This document shows positions 21,449 through 29,688 of a stretch of 64,000 bases of DNA, one piece after another. The stretch comes from Lysobacter concretionis Ko07 = DSM 16239 (GTDB lineage Bacteria > Pseudomonadota > Gammaproteobacteria > Xanthomonadales > Xanthomonadaceae): contig NZ_AVPS01000003.1 in assembly GCF_000768345.1 (NCBI RefSeq), positions 372,001 to 436,000 of the forward strand, given 5' to 3'. The notes under the pieces are model-generated. The model ran no database searches and had not been told where the DNA came from. It was given only the letters and a program-made list of their open reading frames with translations. The position numbers and the translations under genes were made by a program. How positions within the stretch are numbered: position 1 is the first letter of the stretch; each line of letters starts with the position of its first letter.

Positions 21449-21466
21449 GTGTTACGGCGCACCTGA

Positions 21467-22027
21467 TCAGGCGTTGCGCCGCGCCTCGTCGCTGCCCAGC
21501 ACCTCGTGCTGGAACAGGCACATCCGGATCACGCTGCGGTAGCGGCCATCGCTGAAGAACTCGTCCACCAGCACGCCTTCGCGCTTGAATCCGGCGGCCT
21601 CGTAGATGTGGATCGCCACCGCATTGTCGACGTCCACCAGCAGGTACAGCTTGTACAGATTGAGCACCCGGAACGCGTAATGGATGGTCGCCAGCGTCGC
21701 CGCCTTGGCGAAGCCATGGGACTGGTGTTCCGGCGAGATCATGATCAGGAACTCCGCGCGCCGGTGCAGGTGGTCGATCTCGACCAGTTCGACCAGCCCG
21801 ACCCGCTCGTGGCTGGGCGGTTCCAGGATCTCGTGTTCGACGATGAAGCGCCGCTCGGACTGGTCGTGGATGTGCTTGCGGTACAGCTCCTCCAGCTCCA
21901 CGAACGACTCGAACGGCTCCTCGAACCAGTAGCCCATCACGCTGCGGTTGTTGTTGAGCACGTGGACGAAGTGCAGGTCGCTGCGTTCCAGCGGACGCAG
22001 GCTGACGATGGGCGTGTCGGATTCCAT
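21467..22027 (-). CDS. speG: Spermidine N1-acetyltransferase-like GNAT enzyme
   Basis: 186 residues. The ATG at 22027 starts [20 protein letters not shown]; the protein continues [20 protein letters not shown] and [20 protein letters not shown], the acetyl-CoA-binding GNAT motif A (with an H in the usual R/Q-x-x-G-x-G/A position). [29 protein letters not shown] completes motif B. This matches SpeG, which acetylates polyamines to limit toxicity. The extra 10-odd residues at the C-terminus ([12 protein letters not shown]) are not conserved in E. coli. It is convergent with the cyclophilin gene with only an 18-bp gap. Confidence 0.83.
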   Translation of the reverse strand: MESDTPIVSLRPLERSDLHFVHVLNNNRSVMGYWFEEPFESFVELEELYRKHIHDQSERRFIVEHEILEPPSHERVGLVELVEIDHLHRRAEFLIMISPEHQSHGFAKAATLATIHYAFRVLNLYKLYLLVDVDNAVAIHIYEAAGFKREGVLVDEFFSDGRYRSVIRMCLFQHEVLGSDEARRNA

Positions 22028-22136
22028 AAACGCACGATAACGCCGGCCCTGCCAGTGCGACGTGACGTCCGCGCCGTCACGTCGCGTTGGCCGGCCCCCG
22101 CCTAGCCTGACAGTCCCCACACCCAGGTCCGCCCCC

Positions 22137-22442
22137 ATGCCGCAGCTACGCATCCGGATCACCGGCAGTGACGACGCCGTCCGCGCCATCAGCGACCTGC
22201 TGACCAGCGTGCCGGGCATCGAGCATGTCGAGGAAATCGACGACCTGATGCCGCACATGGACGACCCCGATTCCAGCTCGGCAGGATTGAGCGACGACGA
22301 AGGTCCGGGCATGCACCTCATCGAGGTGGAAGCGCCCAACGAGACCGCCGTCACGCGGGTCCGCGAACTGGTCGAGTCGCTGGCATTCGACCTGGATGTC
22401 CTGGTCGAATTTGAAACCGACGAGGACGATGTCCGGGAGTAG
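22137..22442 (+). CDS. Small acidic conserved protein, function unknown
   Basis: 101 residues beginning [20 protein letters not shown]. It has a beta-alpha-beta-like start with a ferredoxin-like feel ([31 protein letters not shown]), a disordered acidic middle ([19 protein letters not shown]), and a second half ([20 protein letters not shown]) that repeats the beta-alpha pattern, ending in DEDDVRE. This looks like a tandem beta-alpha-beta small domain; no enzyme motif is present. It is 3 bp upstream of the VOC-family gene, so the two are almost certainly cotranscribed. Confidence 0.7.
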   Translation: MPQLRIRITGSDDAVRAISDLLTSVPGIEHVEEIDDLMPHMDDPDSSSAGLSDDEGPGMHLIEVEAPNETAVTRVRELVESLAFDLDVLVEFETDEDDVRE

Positions 22443-22445
22443 CCG

Positions 22446-22952
22446 ATGAGCAGCGAGCGAGGCAACAGCGCGATCATCCCCTGCCTGCGGTATCGCAACG
22501 CCCACGTGGCCATCGACTGGTTGTGCGAGGCGTTCGGCTTCCAGCGCCGGGTGGTGCACGCCGACGAACGCGTCGTCCATCACGCGCAGCTGGTGTTCGA
22601 TGGCGGCATGGTGATGCTGAGCTCGGCCGACAGCCGCGCCATCGATGACCGGCCGATCGAGAGCCAGCGCCAATGGGGCCAACTGATCGTGCAGCCCGAC
22701 GAAATCGGTGGCAGCGAGACCCAGGTCTGCTGCGTCATCGTCCGTGACCCTGATGCACACCAGGCCATCGCCACGGCGGCCGGTGCCGAGATCGTCATCG
22801 GCATCAGCGACCAGAATTACGGCGGCCGTGGCTACGCCTGCCGGGACATCGAAGGCCACCTGTGGTGGTTCGGCAGTTACGATCCCTGGCGCGATACGGA
22901 CGGCCAGGCGCTCGCATCCACATCCACACCCACATCTACATCGACCACCTAG
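22446..22952 (+). CDS. VOC superfamily (glyoxalase/bleomycin-resistance-like, PhnB type) protein
   Basis: 168 residues with two beta-alpha-beta-beta-beta modules. The N-terminus [21 protein letters not shown] matches PhnB-like glyoxalase-fold proteins, and the second module ends [20 protein letters not shown] with the usual ExH-W-F pattern. The function is unknown; members bind metals or small ligands. The C-terminus is a Ser/Thr/Pro microsatellite encoded by repeated ACATC/CATCC units ([11 protein letters not shown]), a likely slippage-prone tail. It is cotranscribed with the small acidic protein upstream. Confidence 0.8.
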   Translation: MSSERGNSAIIPCLRYRNAHVAIDWLCEAFGFQRRVVHADERVVHHAQLVFDGGMVMLSSADSRAIDDRPIESQRQWGQLIVQPDEIGGSETQVCCVIVRDPDAHQAIATAAGAEIVIGISDQNYGGRGYACRDIEGHLWWFGSYDPWRDTDGQALASTSTPTSTSTT

Positions 22953-22989
22953 CCCTTGACCTTCGGTCCAGAAAATTCGGAACTCCGCG

Positions 22990-23187
22990 TGGGAGCCGGG
23001 GACCGGGGGTATTGCGGAAAGCAGACCCTGGGTGAGCATGACCCGTTTGCGCGGCATTGCCGCGCGGGTCGCGTGAACGCCCGGCGCGCTGCGCCGGGCC
23101 GGACCGCGGAGCGGGTCTGCGTCCCCGAGCCAGGGCAGGACGCCCTGACCGAGGGGTGCAGCAATCGCCCCCGGTCCCCGCCTCCCA
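22990..23187. repeat. 198-nt nested inverted-repeat element, possible structured RNA or cruciform
   Basis: The outer arms (22990-23015 and 23161-23187) pair with one mismatch and small offsets. Inside are a perfect 9-bp stem with a 3-base loop (23079-23099, GCCCGGCGC/GCGCCGGGC) and a second nested stem built from GACCCG...CGGGTC around GCGGC-ATT-GCCGC. The element fills most of the 286-bp gap between the VOC gene and the DUF72 gene. No reading frame here is convincing. It could be an interspersed repeat or a folded transcript. Confidence 0.6.
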
Positions 23188-23238
23188 CCACGCGTCCTGT
23201 CCCGAGCCGCTCTCCGCTTTCTCAACTGCCAGCCCCCG

Positions 23239-24120
23239 ATGACCCCCAACGACCTGTTCTCCGACAGTTCCGACACCCCCGCAGACGAAACCACCACCAA
23301 TGGCGTCGCCGCCGTGGACGGCATCCGCGTCGGTATCGGCGGCTGGACCTACGTGCCGTGGCGCAAGAACTTCTATCCCGACGGTCTGGTCCAGCGCCGC
23401 GAACTGGAATACGCCAGCCGCCGGCTCAGCACCATCGAGATCAACGGCACCTACTACGGCACCCAGAAGCCGGACATCTATGCGCGCTGGGCGGCGGAGA
23501 CGCCGGCGGGCTTCCTGTTCTCGGCCAAGGCGCCGCGCCGGATCATGCAGTCGCGCGTGCTCGCCCGGACCGGCGGACAGGTCGATGACTTCCTCGGCGG
23601 CATCACCGCGCTGGGCGACCGGCTCGGGCCGATCGTCTGGCAGTTCGATGCCGGCATCACGTTGGACCGTGACGACTTCGCCGCCTTCCTCGACCTGCTG
23701 CCGGCCACGGTGGACGGCCACGCCCTGCGCCATGTGCTGGATGTGCGCGACCCCGATTTCATGGATGCCGACGCCCTCGCCCTCATCCGCCGGCACGCGA
23801 TGGCGACGGTGTTCACCGACTCGACCCGGTACCCGTCGTTTGCCGATGTCACCGGCGATTTCGTCTACGCGCGGCTGATGCGATCACAGAGCGACATCGC
23901 CACCGGCTACGCCCCGGCCGACCTCGAGCGCTGGGCCGCCCGCGCTCGATGCTGGGCCGACGGCGGCGAACCCGACGACCTGCCGCGGATCGTCCCGCCA
24001 GTGGAGCCGGCGAAACCCCACACCAGGCCGTCGCGCGACGTGTTCGTCTACTTCATCAGTGCCGCCAAGGAACGCAATCCGGCCGCGGCGATGGCGCTGA
24101 TAGAACGTCTACGCCGCTGA
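23239..24120 (+). CDS. DUF72 family protein (YecE-like)
   Basis: 293 residues with a TIM-barrel-like DUF72 domain: IRVGIGGWTYVPWRKNFYPD at the start, the STIEINGTYYGTQKP strand, FLFSAKAPRRIMQSR, and the C-terminal DVFVYFISAAKERNPAAAMAL. The first ~30 residues are an acidic, Thr/Asp-rich extension. The family is universal but biochemically undefined in bacteria. It ends 8 bp from the convergent EamA transporter gene. Confidence 0.87.
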   Translation: MTPNDLFSDSSDTPADETTTNGVAAVDGIRVGIGGWTYVPWRKNFYPDGLVQRRELEYASRRLSTIEINGTYYGTQKPDIYARWAAETPAGFLFSAKAPRRIMQSRVLARTGGQVDDFLGGITALGDRLGPIVWQFDAGITLDRDDFAAFLDLLPATVDGHALRHVLDVRDPDFMDADALALIRRHAMATVFTDSTRYPSFADVTGDFVYARLMRSQSDIATGYAPADLERWAARARCWADGGEPDDLPRIVPPVEPAKPHTRPSRDVFVYFISAAKERNPAAAMALIERLRR

Positions 24121-24127
24121 CCCGCGG

Positions 24128-24994
24128 CTACTTCCCGAGCCGCTGGCTGGCCGCCACGCTGCCCAGGATCAGGACCCCGGCGATGCCCATCGACAGCGTC
24201 AACGGCTCGTCCAGCAGCCACCACGCCCAGCCGACCGCGAACAATGGCACCAGGTAGGTCGTCACCACCGCACGCGCGGGGCCGACGCGTTGCACCAGGC
24301 GGTAATACATCGCATACGAGATCCCGGTGCACAGCACGCCCAGGACCACCGCGGAGGCCCAGGACTTGCCTGACACCGGCTGCTGCGGCCATTGAGCGAG
24401 CGCAAACGGCAGCATCAGCAACGCCGATGTTCCCAGCGTCGCCGCCGCGACCGCCGCCTGCGGCAGGCCGGACAGATGCCGGCGCAGAAGATGCACCCCG
24501 ACGCCGTACAGGAACGCCGCCGAACACCCAGCCACCACCGCCCAGCCGATGTTCGCCCCGGCGGTCTTGCCGCTGGCCAGCACCACCACCCCGGCAAAAC
24601 CCGCCAGCAACGCCCCGGCCCGGCCGAGCCCGACCTTCTCGCCGTAGAACAGGAATCCCACCAGCGCGGTGAACAGCACCGCCATCGCATTGGTGATCGC
24701 GCTGATGCCGGCCGGCGCCTGCTGGGTCGCCCAGGCGAACAGTGCGAACGGCACCGCGGAATTGACCAGCCCCAGCAGCACCAGCATCGGCCACCTGCCG
24801 GCGGTGAAGACCGCCCGCGCCTGCCACAGGAACGGCAGCAGCACGAGCGCCCCGAACAACAGCCGCAACTCGGCCAGCGCCACCGCGCCGAACTCCGGCG
24901 AGGCCACCCGCTGGAACATGAAGGACACGCCCCACACCGCACCCAGCGCGGTGATCTCCAACGGCGTCACCCAGTCGCGGGTGCGGGCAACCAT
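24128..24994 (-). CDS. EamA-family (DMT) inner-membrane transporter 1
   Basis: 288 residues with ten predicted helices in two EamA repeats. The ATG at 24994 (MVARTRDWVTPLEITALGAV) is chosen because GAGG lies 9 bases upstream; a frame extension of ~41 residues upstream is Gly/Ala/Ser-rich, carries near-repeats of GCCGGCATCGGGGCC type, and is probably untranslated. Repeat 1 includes EFGAVALAELRLLFGALVLL and repeat 2 ends PLTLSMGIAGVLILGSVAAS. Substrates of such exporters (amino acids, metabolites) cannot be deduced. It is transcribed divergently from a second EamA gene. Confidence 0.83.
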   Translation of the reverse strand: MVARTRDWVTPLEITALGAVWGVSFMFQRVASPEFGAVALAELRLLFGALVLLPFLWQARAVFTAGRWPMLVLLGLVNSAVPFALFAWATQQAPAGISAITNAMAVLFTALVGFLFYGEKVGLGRAGALLAGFAGVVVLASGKTAGANIGWAVVAGCSAAFLYGVGVHLLRRHLSGLPQAAVAAATLGTSALLMLPFALAQWPQQPVSGKSWASAVVLGVLCTGISYAMYYRLVQRVGPARAVVTTYLVPLFAVGWAWWLLDEPLTLSMGIAGVLILGSVAASQRLGK

Positions 24995-25264
24995 CGGGAT
25001 GGCCTCATCGGTAGCGGAGACGGCAGCGGCGAAACCGGCATTGGGGCCGGCATCGGGGCCGGCGCAGGGTTCGGTGCAGCTATGCGGGGAGGACACGGAA
25101 GAAGCTCGGCTCGTCACGGCCCATCATTGTCCGCGAGCGACTTGCCCGCGCAAGTGCCAGAGGCCCGGCCACGATCGACCCACACGCCTGCCTGCCAATG
25201 GATGCCCGCGAAAGGACGAAACAGGTACTCGTCTTTTACCCGCCGGATTCTGCACACTGTCGCG

Positions 25265-26215
25265 ATGTCCATGCCCCAGACCAGCAAGGCCTTCCTGCAG
25301 ATTCATTTCTGCGTCGTGCTGTGGGGCTTCACCGCCATCCTCGGCAAGATGATCACCTTGCCCGCGCTGCCGCTGGTGTGGTGGCGGATGCTGCTGGTGG
25401 TTGCCGCGCTGGCGCTGGTGCCGCGGGTCTGGCGCGGTCTGCGCGCGATGCCGGCGCGGCTGCTGTGGGCCTACGCCGGGATCGGCGTGCTGGTCGCCCT
25501 GCACTGGCTGACGTTCTACGCCGCGATCAAGCTCTCCAACGCTTCCATCGGCGCCACCTGCATCGCCCTGGCGACTGTGTTCACCGCACTGGTGGAACCC
25601 TGGCTCGCGCGCAGCCGGTTTTCCCGCCGCGACTTCATGCTCGGCGTGGCCGTCATGCCCGGCGTCGCGCTGGTCGTCGGCGGCGTGCCCGACGGGATGC
25701 GGATCGGCATTGTGGTCGGTGCGGTATCGGCGTTGCTGGTGGCGCTGTTCGGCTCGCTCAACAAGCGCCTGGTCGACCACGCCGACCCGTTGACGGTGAC
25801 CGCGATCGAACTGGGTGCCGGCACCCTGGCATTGACGGCGCTGGCCCCGCTGATGCCGTGGGTATTGCCGATATTCGGCAGCACCGACCTGCTGGTATTG
25901 CCCGGCGCGCGCGACGCCTGGCTGCTGCTGGCGCTGGCGCTGGCCTGCACGCTGCTGCCGTTCGCCCTGTCGCTGGTCGCCCTGCGCCACATGAGCGCGT
26001 TCGCGGCGCAACTGGCCGTCAACCTGGAGCCGGTCTACGCGATCGGCCTGGCCATCGTGCTGCTGGGCGAGCAACACGAGCTGAGCCTGCAGTTCTACAC
26101 CGGCGTGGCGATCATCCTGATCGCGGTGTTCGTCTATCCGCTGCTCGGCAAACCACGGCGCAGCGAGCACCCGGAAATGCTGGCGACGGCGGAAGCGAAA
26201 AGCGTGGTCGAGTAA
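25265..26215 (+). CDS. EamA-family (DMT) inner-membrane transporter 2
   Basis: 316 residues, start MSMPQTSKAFLQIHFCVVLW. Ten hydrophobic segments in two EamA halves, with ALHWLTFYAAIKLSNASIGA in the first and HMSAFAAQLAVNLEPVYAIG plus ALVLLGEQHELS-like sequence in the second, a pattern usual for metabolite exporters. It is not closely similar to the neighbouring EamA protein, so they are not recent duplicates. A 270-bp AT-poorer gap between the two divergent genes must hold both promoters; I see no clear operator in it. Confidence 0.83.
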   Translation: MSMPQTSKAFLQIHFCVVLWGFTAILGKMITLPALPLVWWRMLLVVAALALVPRVWRGLRAMPARLLWAYAGIGVLVALHWLTFYAAIKLSNASIGATCIALATVFTALVEPWLARSRFSRRDFMLGVAVMPGVALVVGGVPDGMRIGIVVGAVSALLVALFGSLNKRLVDHADPLTVTAIELGAGTLALTALAPLMPWVLPIFGSTDLLVLPGARDAWLLLALALACTLLPFALSLVALRHMSAFAAQLAVNLEPVYAIGLAIVLLGEQHELSLQFYTGVAIILIAVFVYPLLGKPRRSEHPEMLATAEAKSVVE

Positions 26216-26303
26216 CCGGGGAGCGGAGGGATCGCGAACCCGCCGGAGTCGGACTATCCTCGTGGCCTTCGCCCAACCAGCACCGTCTGATGAGGATCGC
26301 CCG

Positions 26304-26699
26304 ATGAACCCCGCCCTCCAGCAAGACTTCGCCAAGCTCATCCTGCGCCTCGCACTGGGCATCCTGATCCTGCTGCACGGACTGGCCAAGCTCAATGGCG
26401 GCCTGGCCGGCATCGTCGGTCTGGTGGAAGCACAGGGGCTTCCGGGATTCCTCGGCTACGCCGTGCTGATCGGCGAGATCATCGCCCCGCTGATGGTCCT
26501 GCTGGGCTTCCACGCCCGCATCGGCGGACTGCTGATCGCCATCAACATGCTGGTCGCCGTGGTGCTGATGCACATGGGCCAACTGGGCAGCCTCAACGGC
26601 CAGGGCGGCTGGGCGCTGGAACTGCAGGGCATGTTCTTCACCGTCGCGGTCGCATTGGCGCTCCTCGGCCCGGGCCGCTTCAGCGTCAACGGCCGTTGA
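26304..26699 (+). CDS. DoxX family membrane protein
   Basis: 131 residues and four predicted helices. The ATG at 26304 follows GAGG by 8 bases. Typical DoxX features are LILRLALGILILLHGLAKL, the YAVLIGEIIAPLMVLLGFHAR helix-turn with a conserved Glu, and WALELQGMFFTVAVALALLG. DoxX proteins associate with thiol and quinone redox control of the inner membrane, but this subfamily is functionally undefined. It lies 74 bp from the convergent PQQ dehydrogenase gene. Confidence 0.85.
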   Translation: MNPALQQDFAKLILRLALGILILLHGLAKLNGGLAGIVGLVEAQGLPGFLGYAVLIGEIIAPLMVLLGFHARIGGLLIAINMLVAVVLMHMGQLGSLNGQGGWALELQGMFFTVAVALALLGPGRFSVNGR

Positions 26700-26773
26700 A
26701 CGCGAACGACGCATCGGGATTCAGCAGCGTGGTGTCGGTCTCCGCAGGCAGGCAGGACCGAGGTTACTGGCCC

Positions 26774-29377
26774 TCACTGGGCTGACGGCAATGCGTAGGC
26801 GATCACGTAATCACCCGGCGTGGTTCCCAGCGAGCCGTGCCCACCGGCGACCACCACCAGGTACTGGCGTCCATCGGTCCCGGTGTAAGTCATCGGCGTA
26901 GCCTGTCCGCCGGCGGGCAGGCGCTGCTGCCACAACTGCCTGCCGGTGGTGACGTCGTAACCGCGCACGTAGTCATCCAGGCTGCCGGACAGGAATGCCA
27001 CGCCGCCAGCGGTCATGATCGGACCGCCGATGCCGGGCACGCCCATGCGGAAAGGAAGCGGCAGCGGCGAGAGGTCACGTACGGTGCCGTTGCGGTGTTG
27101 CCAGATGACTTCGCCCGTGGTGAGGTCCGCGGCGGCCACGTAGCCCCATGGCGGCTGCTGGCAGGGCAGGCCGATGGGTGACAGGAATGGCCCCATCTCG
27201 ACCGCGAACGGTGCGCCGAAGTTCTCGTTCAGGCTGGGCAGCGCGCCGTGTGGAGGCGCGCCGCCGGACTGCACATACAGTGTCTGGTCGTCTTCGCGCG
27301 GAACCAGGGTGGAAGTGAACGCCAGGTAGGTCGGCATGGTGAACGCGATCTGGCGCACCGGATCCACCGCAATGCCACCCCAGTTGAAGACGCCGAAGTT
27401 GCCCGGATAGATCAACGATCCCTGCTCGGAAGGCGGGGTGTAGCGACCCTCGTAACGCAGCTTGCGCAGCGCGATCCGGCAGGCGAGCTGGTCGAACAGG
27501 GTCGCGCCCCACATGTCGGCGCCGGTCAGTGGTGGCGGGTTGAATGACAGCGCCGACACCGGTTGCGTCGGCGCCGTCCAGTCGCCTTCCGCAGCACCTT
27601 GCGGCGCGGGCGTCTCGGTGACCGGCAACAACGGCTCGCCCGTGCGGCGGTCGAGCACGAACAGTTCTCCCTGTTTGGTTGGTTGCACCAGCGCCGGGAC
27701 GGTGCGGCCATCCACGGTGAGGTCGATCAGCGTCGGCTGGGCGGGTACGTCGTAGTCCCACAGGTCGTGGTGCACGGTCTGGAACACCCAGCGCACCTGT
27801 CCGGTAGCGAGATCGAGCGCGACGACGCTGGAGGAGAAACGCTCGACCGACTCGCTGCGATCGCCGCCCCATTGGTCGGGCGGCTGGTTGCCGAGCGGCA
27901 CGTACACCAGCCCCAACGCCTCGTCGACGCTGGAGATGGCCCAGCTGTTCGGCGAGGAAGGCGTATAGGTCTCACCGGGGCCCAGCGGCGCGGTGTCGTC
28001 GGGGTTGCCCGAATCCCAGTTCCACACCAGCTCGCCGGTATCGACATCGAACGCGCGGATCACGCCCGACGCTTCGTTGACGCTCACATTGTCCAGCACC
28101 GTGCCGCCGACGATGACCAGCGAGTCGGTCACCACCACCGGCGAGGTGGAGTAATAGGAACCAGGATTGACGTTCGGCATGTTGTGCCACAGGTCGATCT
28201 GGCCGTCGCCGTTGCCGAAGTCCGGGCAGATCCTGCCATTTTCGGGATTGATCGAGATCAGGCGCCCGTCCGCGGTCGGCATGAACAGTTGTGCGCTGCA
28301 GCTGTCGGCGATCGGCAGATCGGTGACGGCGACGGGCGCGCCGGAGGAGGTGCGCTGCGACGTCGGGCCCGCGTCGGATTTGTCCCGCGGCGGGATTTGC
28401 CGAGCCAGCGGGTTGGCGGAATCATTGTCGGCACCGGTTTGCGGGCCCGGCCCAGGTGAAGTGCCAGCATTGGCCGCGAGCGCACCACCGGCCGCGTTAC
28501 CCACGCCATTTCCGGTGTCAGCGGAGCCGTAGTCGTACGACAGCCCCCTGCAGGTCAGGTGTTGCAGTGCAAGCTCGCCCTGGATCTTCGGATCCAGCCG
28601 CCATACCTCCGCGCCGGTGGTGGCGTCCAGGGCAATGACGGACTGGTGCGGCGTACAAAGAAACAGGCGATTGCCGACCTTCAGCGGCGTGACCTCGAAG
28701 GTCGTTTCCACCGGATCGCCGGGCTGGCCCCGAAAATCGCCGGTCCGGTACGTCCAGGCGACCTCAAGGTCGGCGACATTGGCCGGGGTGAGCTGGACCA
28801 GTGGTGAGTAGCGCTGGCCCTGCTGGGTCCGTCCGTAGGCATGCCATTCGCCGGCCGGCACGACTTCGGCGAGGGCGCCGGCAGCGGGTCGCGGACCGGG
28901 TGCATTGCCATCGATGCGATGCGGATCGTTCCACCACGAGGCAACCGACAGCAACAAGGTCGCGATGACAACGGCCGCCAGGGGTATCCAGGAACTGCGC
29001 GGAGCCGCTTGCCCGCCAGGTCCGGCGAGCCGGGAGTGGCCCTGATCCAGCCCGCGGCGGACCCGGGGCAGCAACAGCCAGACACCCAGCAGGAAAGGCA
29101 CCCCAAGCCGGCTGGCCAGTGGCCACCAGTCCAGTCCCGATTCCCACAACGCCCACACCAGCGTGGCCAGCATCAACAAGGCATAGAGGATCAGCGCCAC
29201 CCGGCGGCCCATGCACAGGAGCACCCCCACCAGAGCGAAGACCAGGCCGGCGAGCAGGTAGTACCAGGATCCCCCGAGCAGTACCAGCCATCCACCGCCC
29301 GCCGCGAGGGCCAGCCCGATCAACATGAACACGGCGCCGGTGATCATGGGGGCGCGATACGACCTGGTATCTGGCAC
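26774..29377 (-). CDS. gcd: Membrane-bound PQQ-dependent dehydrogenase (glucose/quinate/shikimate family)
   Basis: Oxidises an aldose or cyclic polyol in the periplasm and passes electrons to ubiquinone. 867 residues from a GTG at 29377, with AGGAAG 6 bases upstream. The N-terminal ~145 residues hold five helices; the rest is an eight-bladed quinoprotein propeller beginning EWHAYGRTQQGQRYSPLVQL. Landmarks are EVTPLKVGNRLFLCTPHQSV, TVHHDLWDYDVPAQPTL and FNWGGIAVDPVRQIAFTMPT. An unusual Gly/Ala/Pro/Ser-rich insert of ~74 residues (284-357; about 28307-28528) interrupts the propeller before SCSAQLFMPTADGRL. Glucose is the commonest substrate, but quinate or another polyol is possible. Confidence 0.88.
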   Translation of the reverse strand: MPDTRSYRAPMITGAVFMLIGLALAAGGGWLVLLGGSWYYLLAGLVFALVGVLLCMGRRVALILYALLMLATLVWALWESGLDWWPLASRLGVPFLLGVWLLLPRVRRGLDQGHSRLAGPGGQAAPRSSWIPLAAVVIATLLLSVASWWNDPHRIDGNAPGPRPAAGALAEVVPAGEWHAYGRTQQGQRYSPLVQLTPANVADLEVAWTYRTGDFRGQPGDPVETTFEVTPLKVGNRLFLCTPHQSVIALDATTGAEVWRLDPKIQGELALQHLTCRGLSYDYGSADTGNGVGNAAGGALAANAGTSPGPGPQTGADNDSANPLARQIPPRDKSDAGPTSQRTSSGAPVAVTDLPIADSCSAQLFMPTADGRLISINPENGRICPDFGNGDGQIDLWHNMPNVNPGSYYSTSPVVVTDSLVIVGGTVLDNVSVNEASGVIRAFDVDTGELVWNWDSGNPDDTAPLGPGETYTPSSPNSWAISSVDEALGLVYVPLGNQPPDQWGGDRSESVERFSSSVVALDLATGQVRWVFQTVHHDLWDYDVPAQPTLIDLTVDGRTVPALVQPTKQGELFVLDRRTGEPLLPVTETPAPQGAAEGDWTAPTQPVSALSFNPPPLTGADMWGATLFDQLACRIALRKLRYEGRYTPPSEQGSLIYPGNFGVFNWGGIAVDPVRQIAFTMPTYLAFTSTLVPREDDQTLYVQSGGAPPHGALPSLNENFGAPFAVEMGPFLSPIGLPCQQPPWGYVAAADLTTGEVIWQHRNGTVRDLSPLPLPFRMGVPGIGGPIMTAGGVAFLSGSLDDYVRGYDVTTGRQLWQQRLPAGGQATPMTYTGTDGRQYLVVVAGGHGSLGTTPGDYVIAYALPSAQ

Positions 29378-29442
29378 GGTGACTTCCTGCGGCAATGATC
29401 TTGCGACCTTTCCGCAGCGGACGTCTGCAAAATGTATACAAG

Positions 29443-29622
29443 CGCTCGGCGCGTGATCTGCCGCTCGCCGCTGAAGTTGCGCGCCAGCCCACGGTTGTAT
29501 CCGATGTCGACGGTGGTACCGGTATCGGCGAGGTGGCCACGCGCGCCGCCCCAATCACCCAGCAGGTAGTGATCGTCAGCGGCGCGGCCACCCTCTGCGA
29601 CGGAGTCGCTCCGTGCGAACAC
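29443..29622 (-). pseudogene. Remnant of an OprB-type carbohydrate porin gene
   Basis: The minus-strand reading frame contains DDHYLLGDWGGARGHLADTG and then DIGYNRGLARNFSGE, which strongly resembles the beginning of mature OprB porins (GDWGG-x-R-x-x-LADKG-x-x-x-x-x-Y). Only about 45 recognisable residues remain (29443-29577). There is no signal peptide, and after ITRRA the frame reads into unrelated sequence and the gcd start region. Porins of this family often adjoin PQQ glucose dehydrogenase genes, so this looks like the residue of a deleted partner. The rest of the 311-bp gap between gcd and dbpA shows nothing further. Confidence 0.7.
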
Positions 29623-29688
29623 CGGCCAAGGTGGCGAGCGGGTGTCGACAGCTTGGGCTGCTCGCCAACCCTGCTGAATCGGCGTGCC

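Noticed and set aside
22953-23238. Short frames within the nested inverted repeat
   Set aside because: They are Arg/Ala/Gly-rich on both strands with no ribosome sites; structure, not coding, explains the sequence.
24995-25117. Upstream N-terminal extension of EamA transporter 1
   Set aside because: Repetitive Gly/Ala/Ser/Pro composition, whereas the ATG at 24994 has a ribosome site and starts the membrane domain.
24128-26215. The two EamA transporters as a recent duplication
   Set aside because: Similarity is limited to family level; helices and loops differ throughout.
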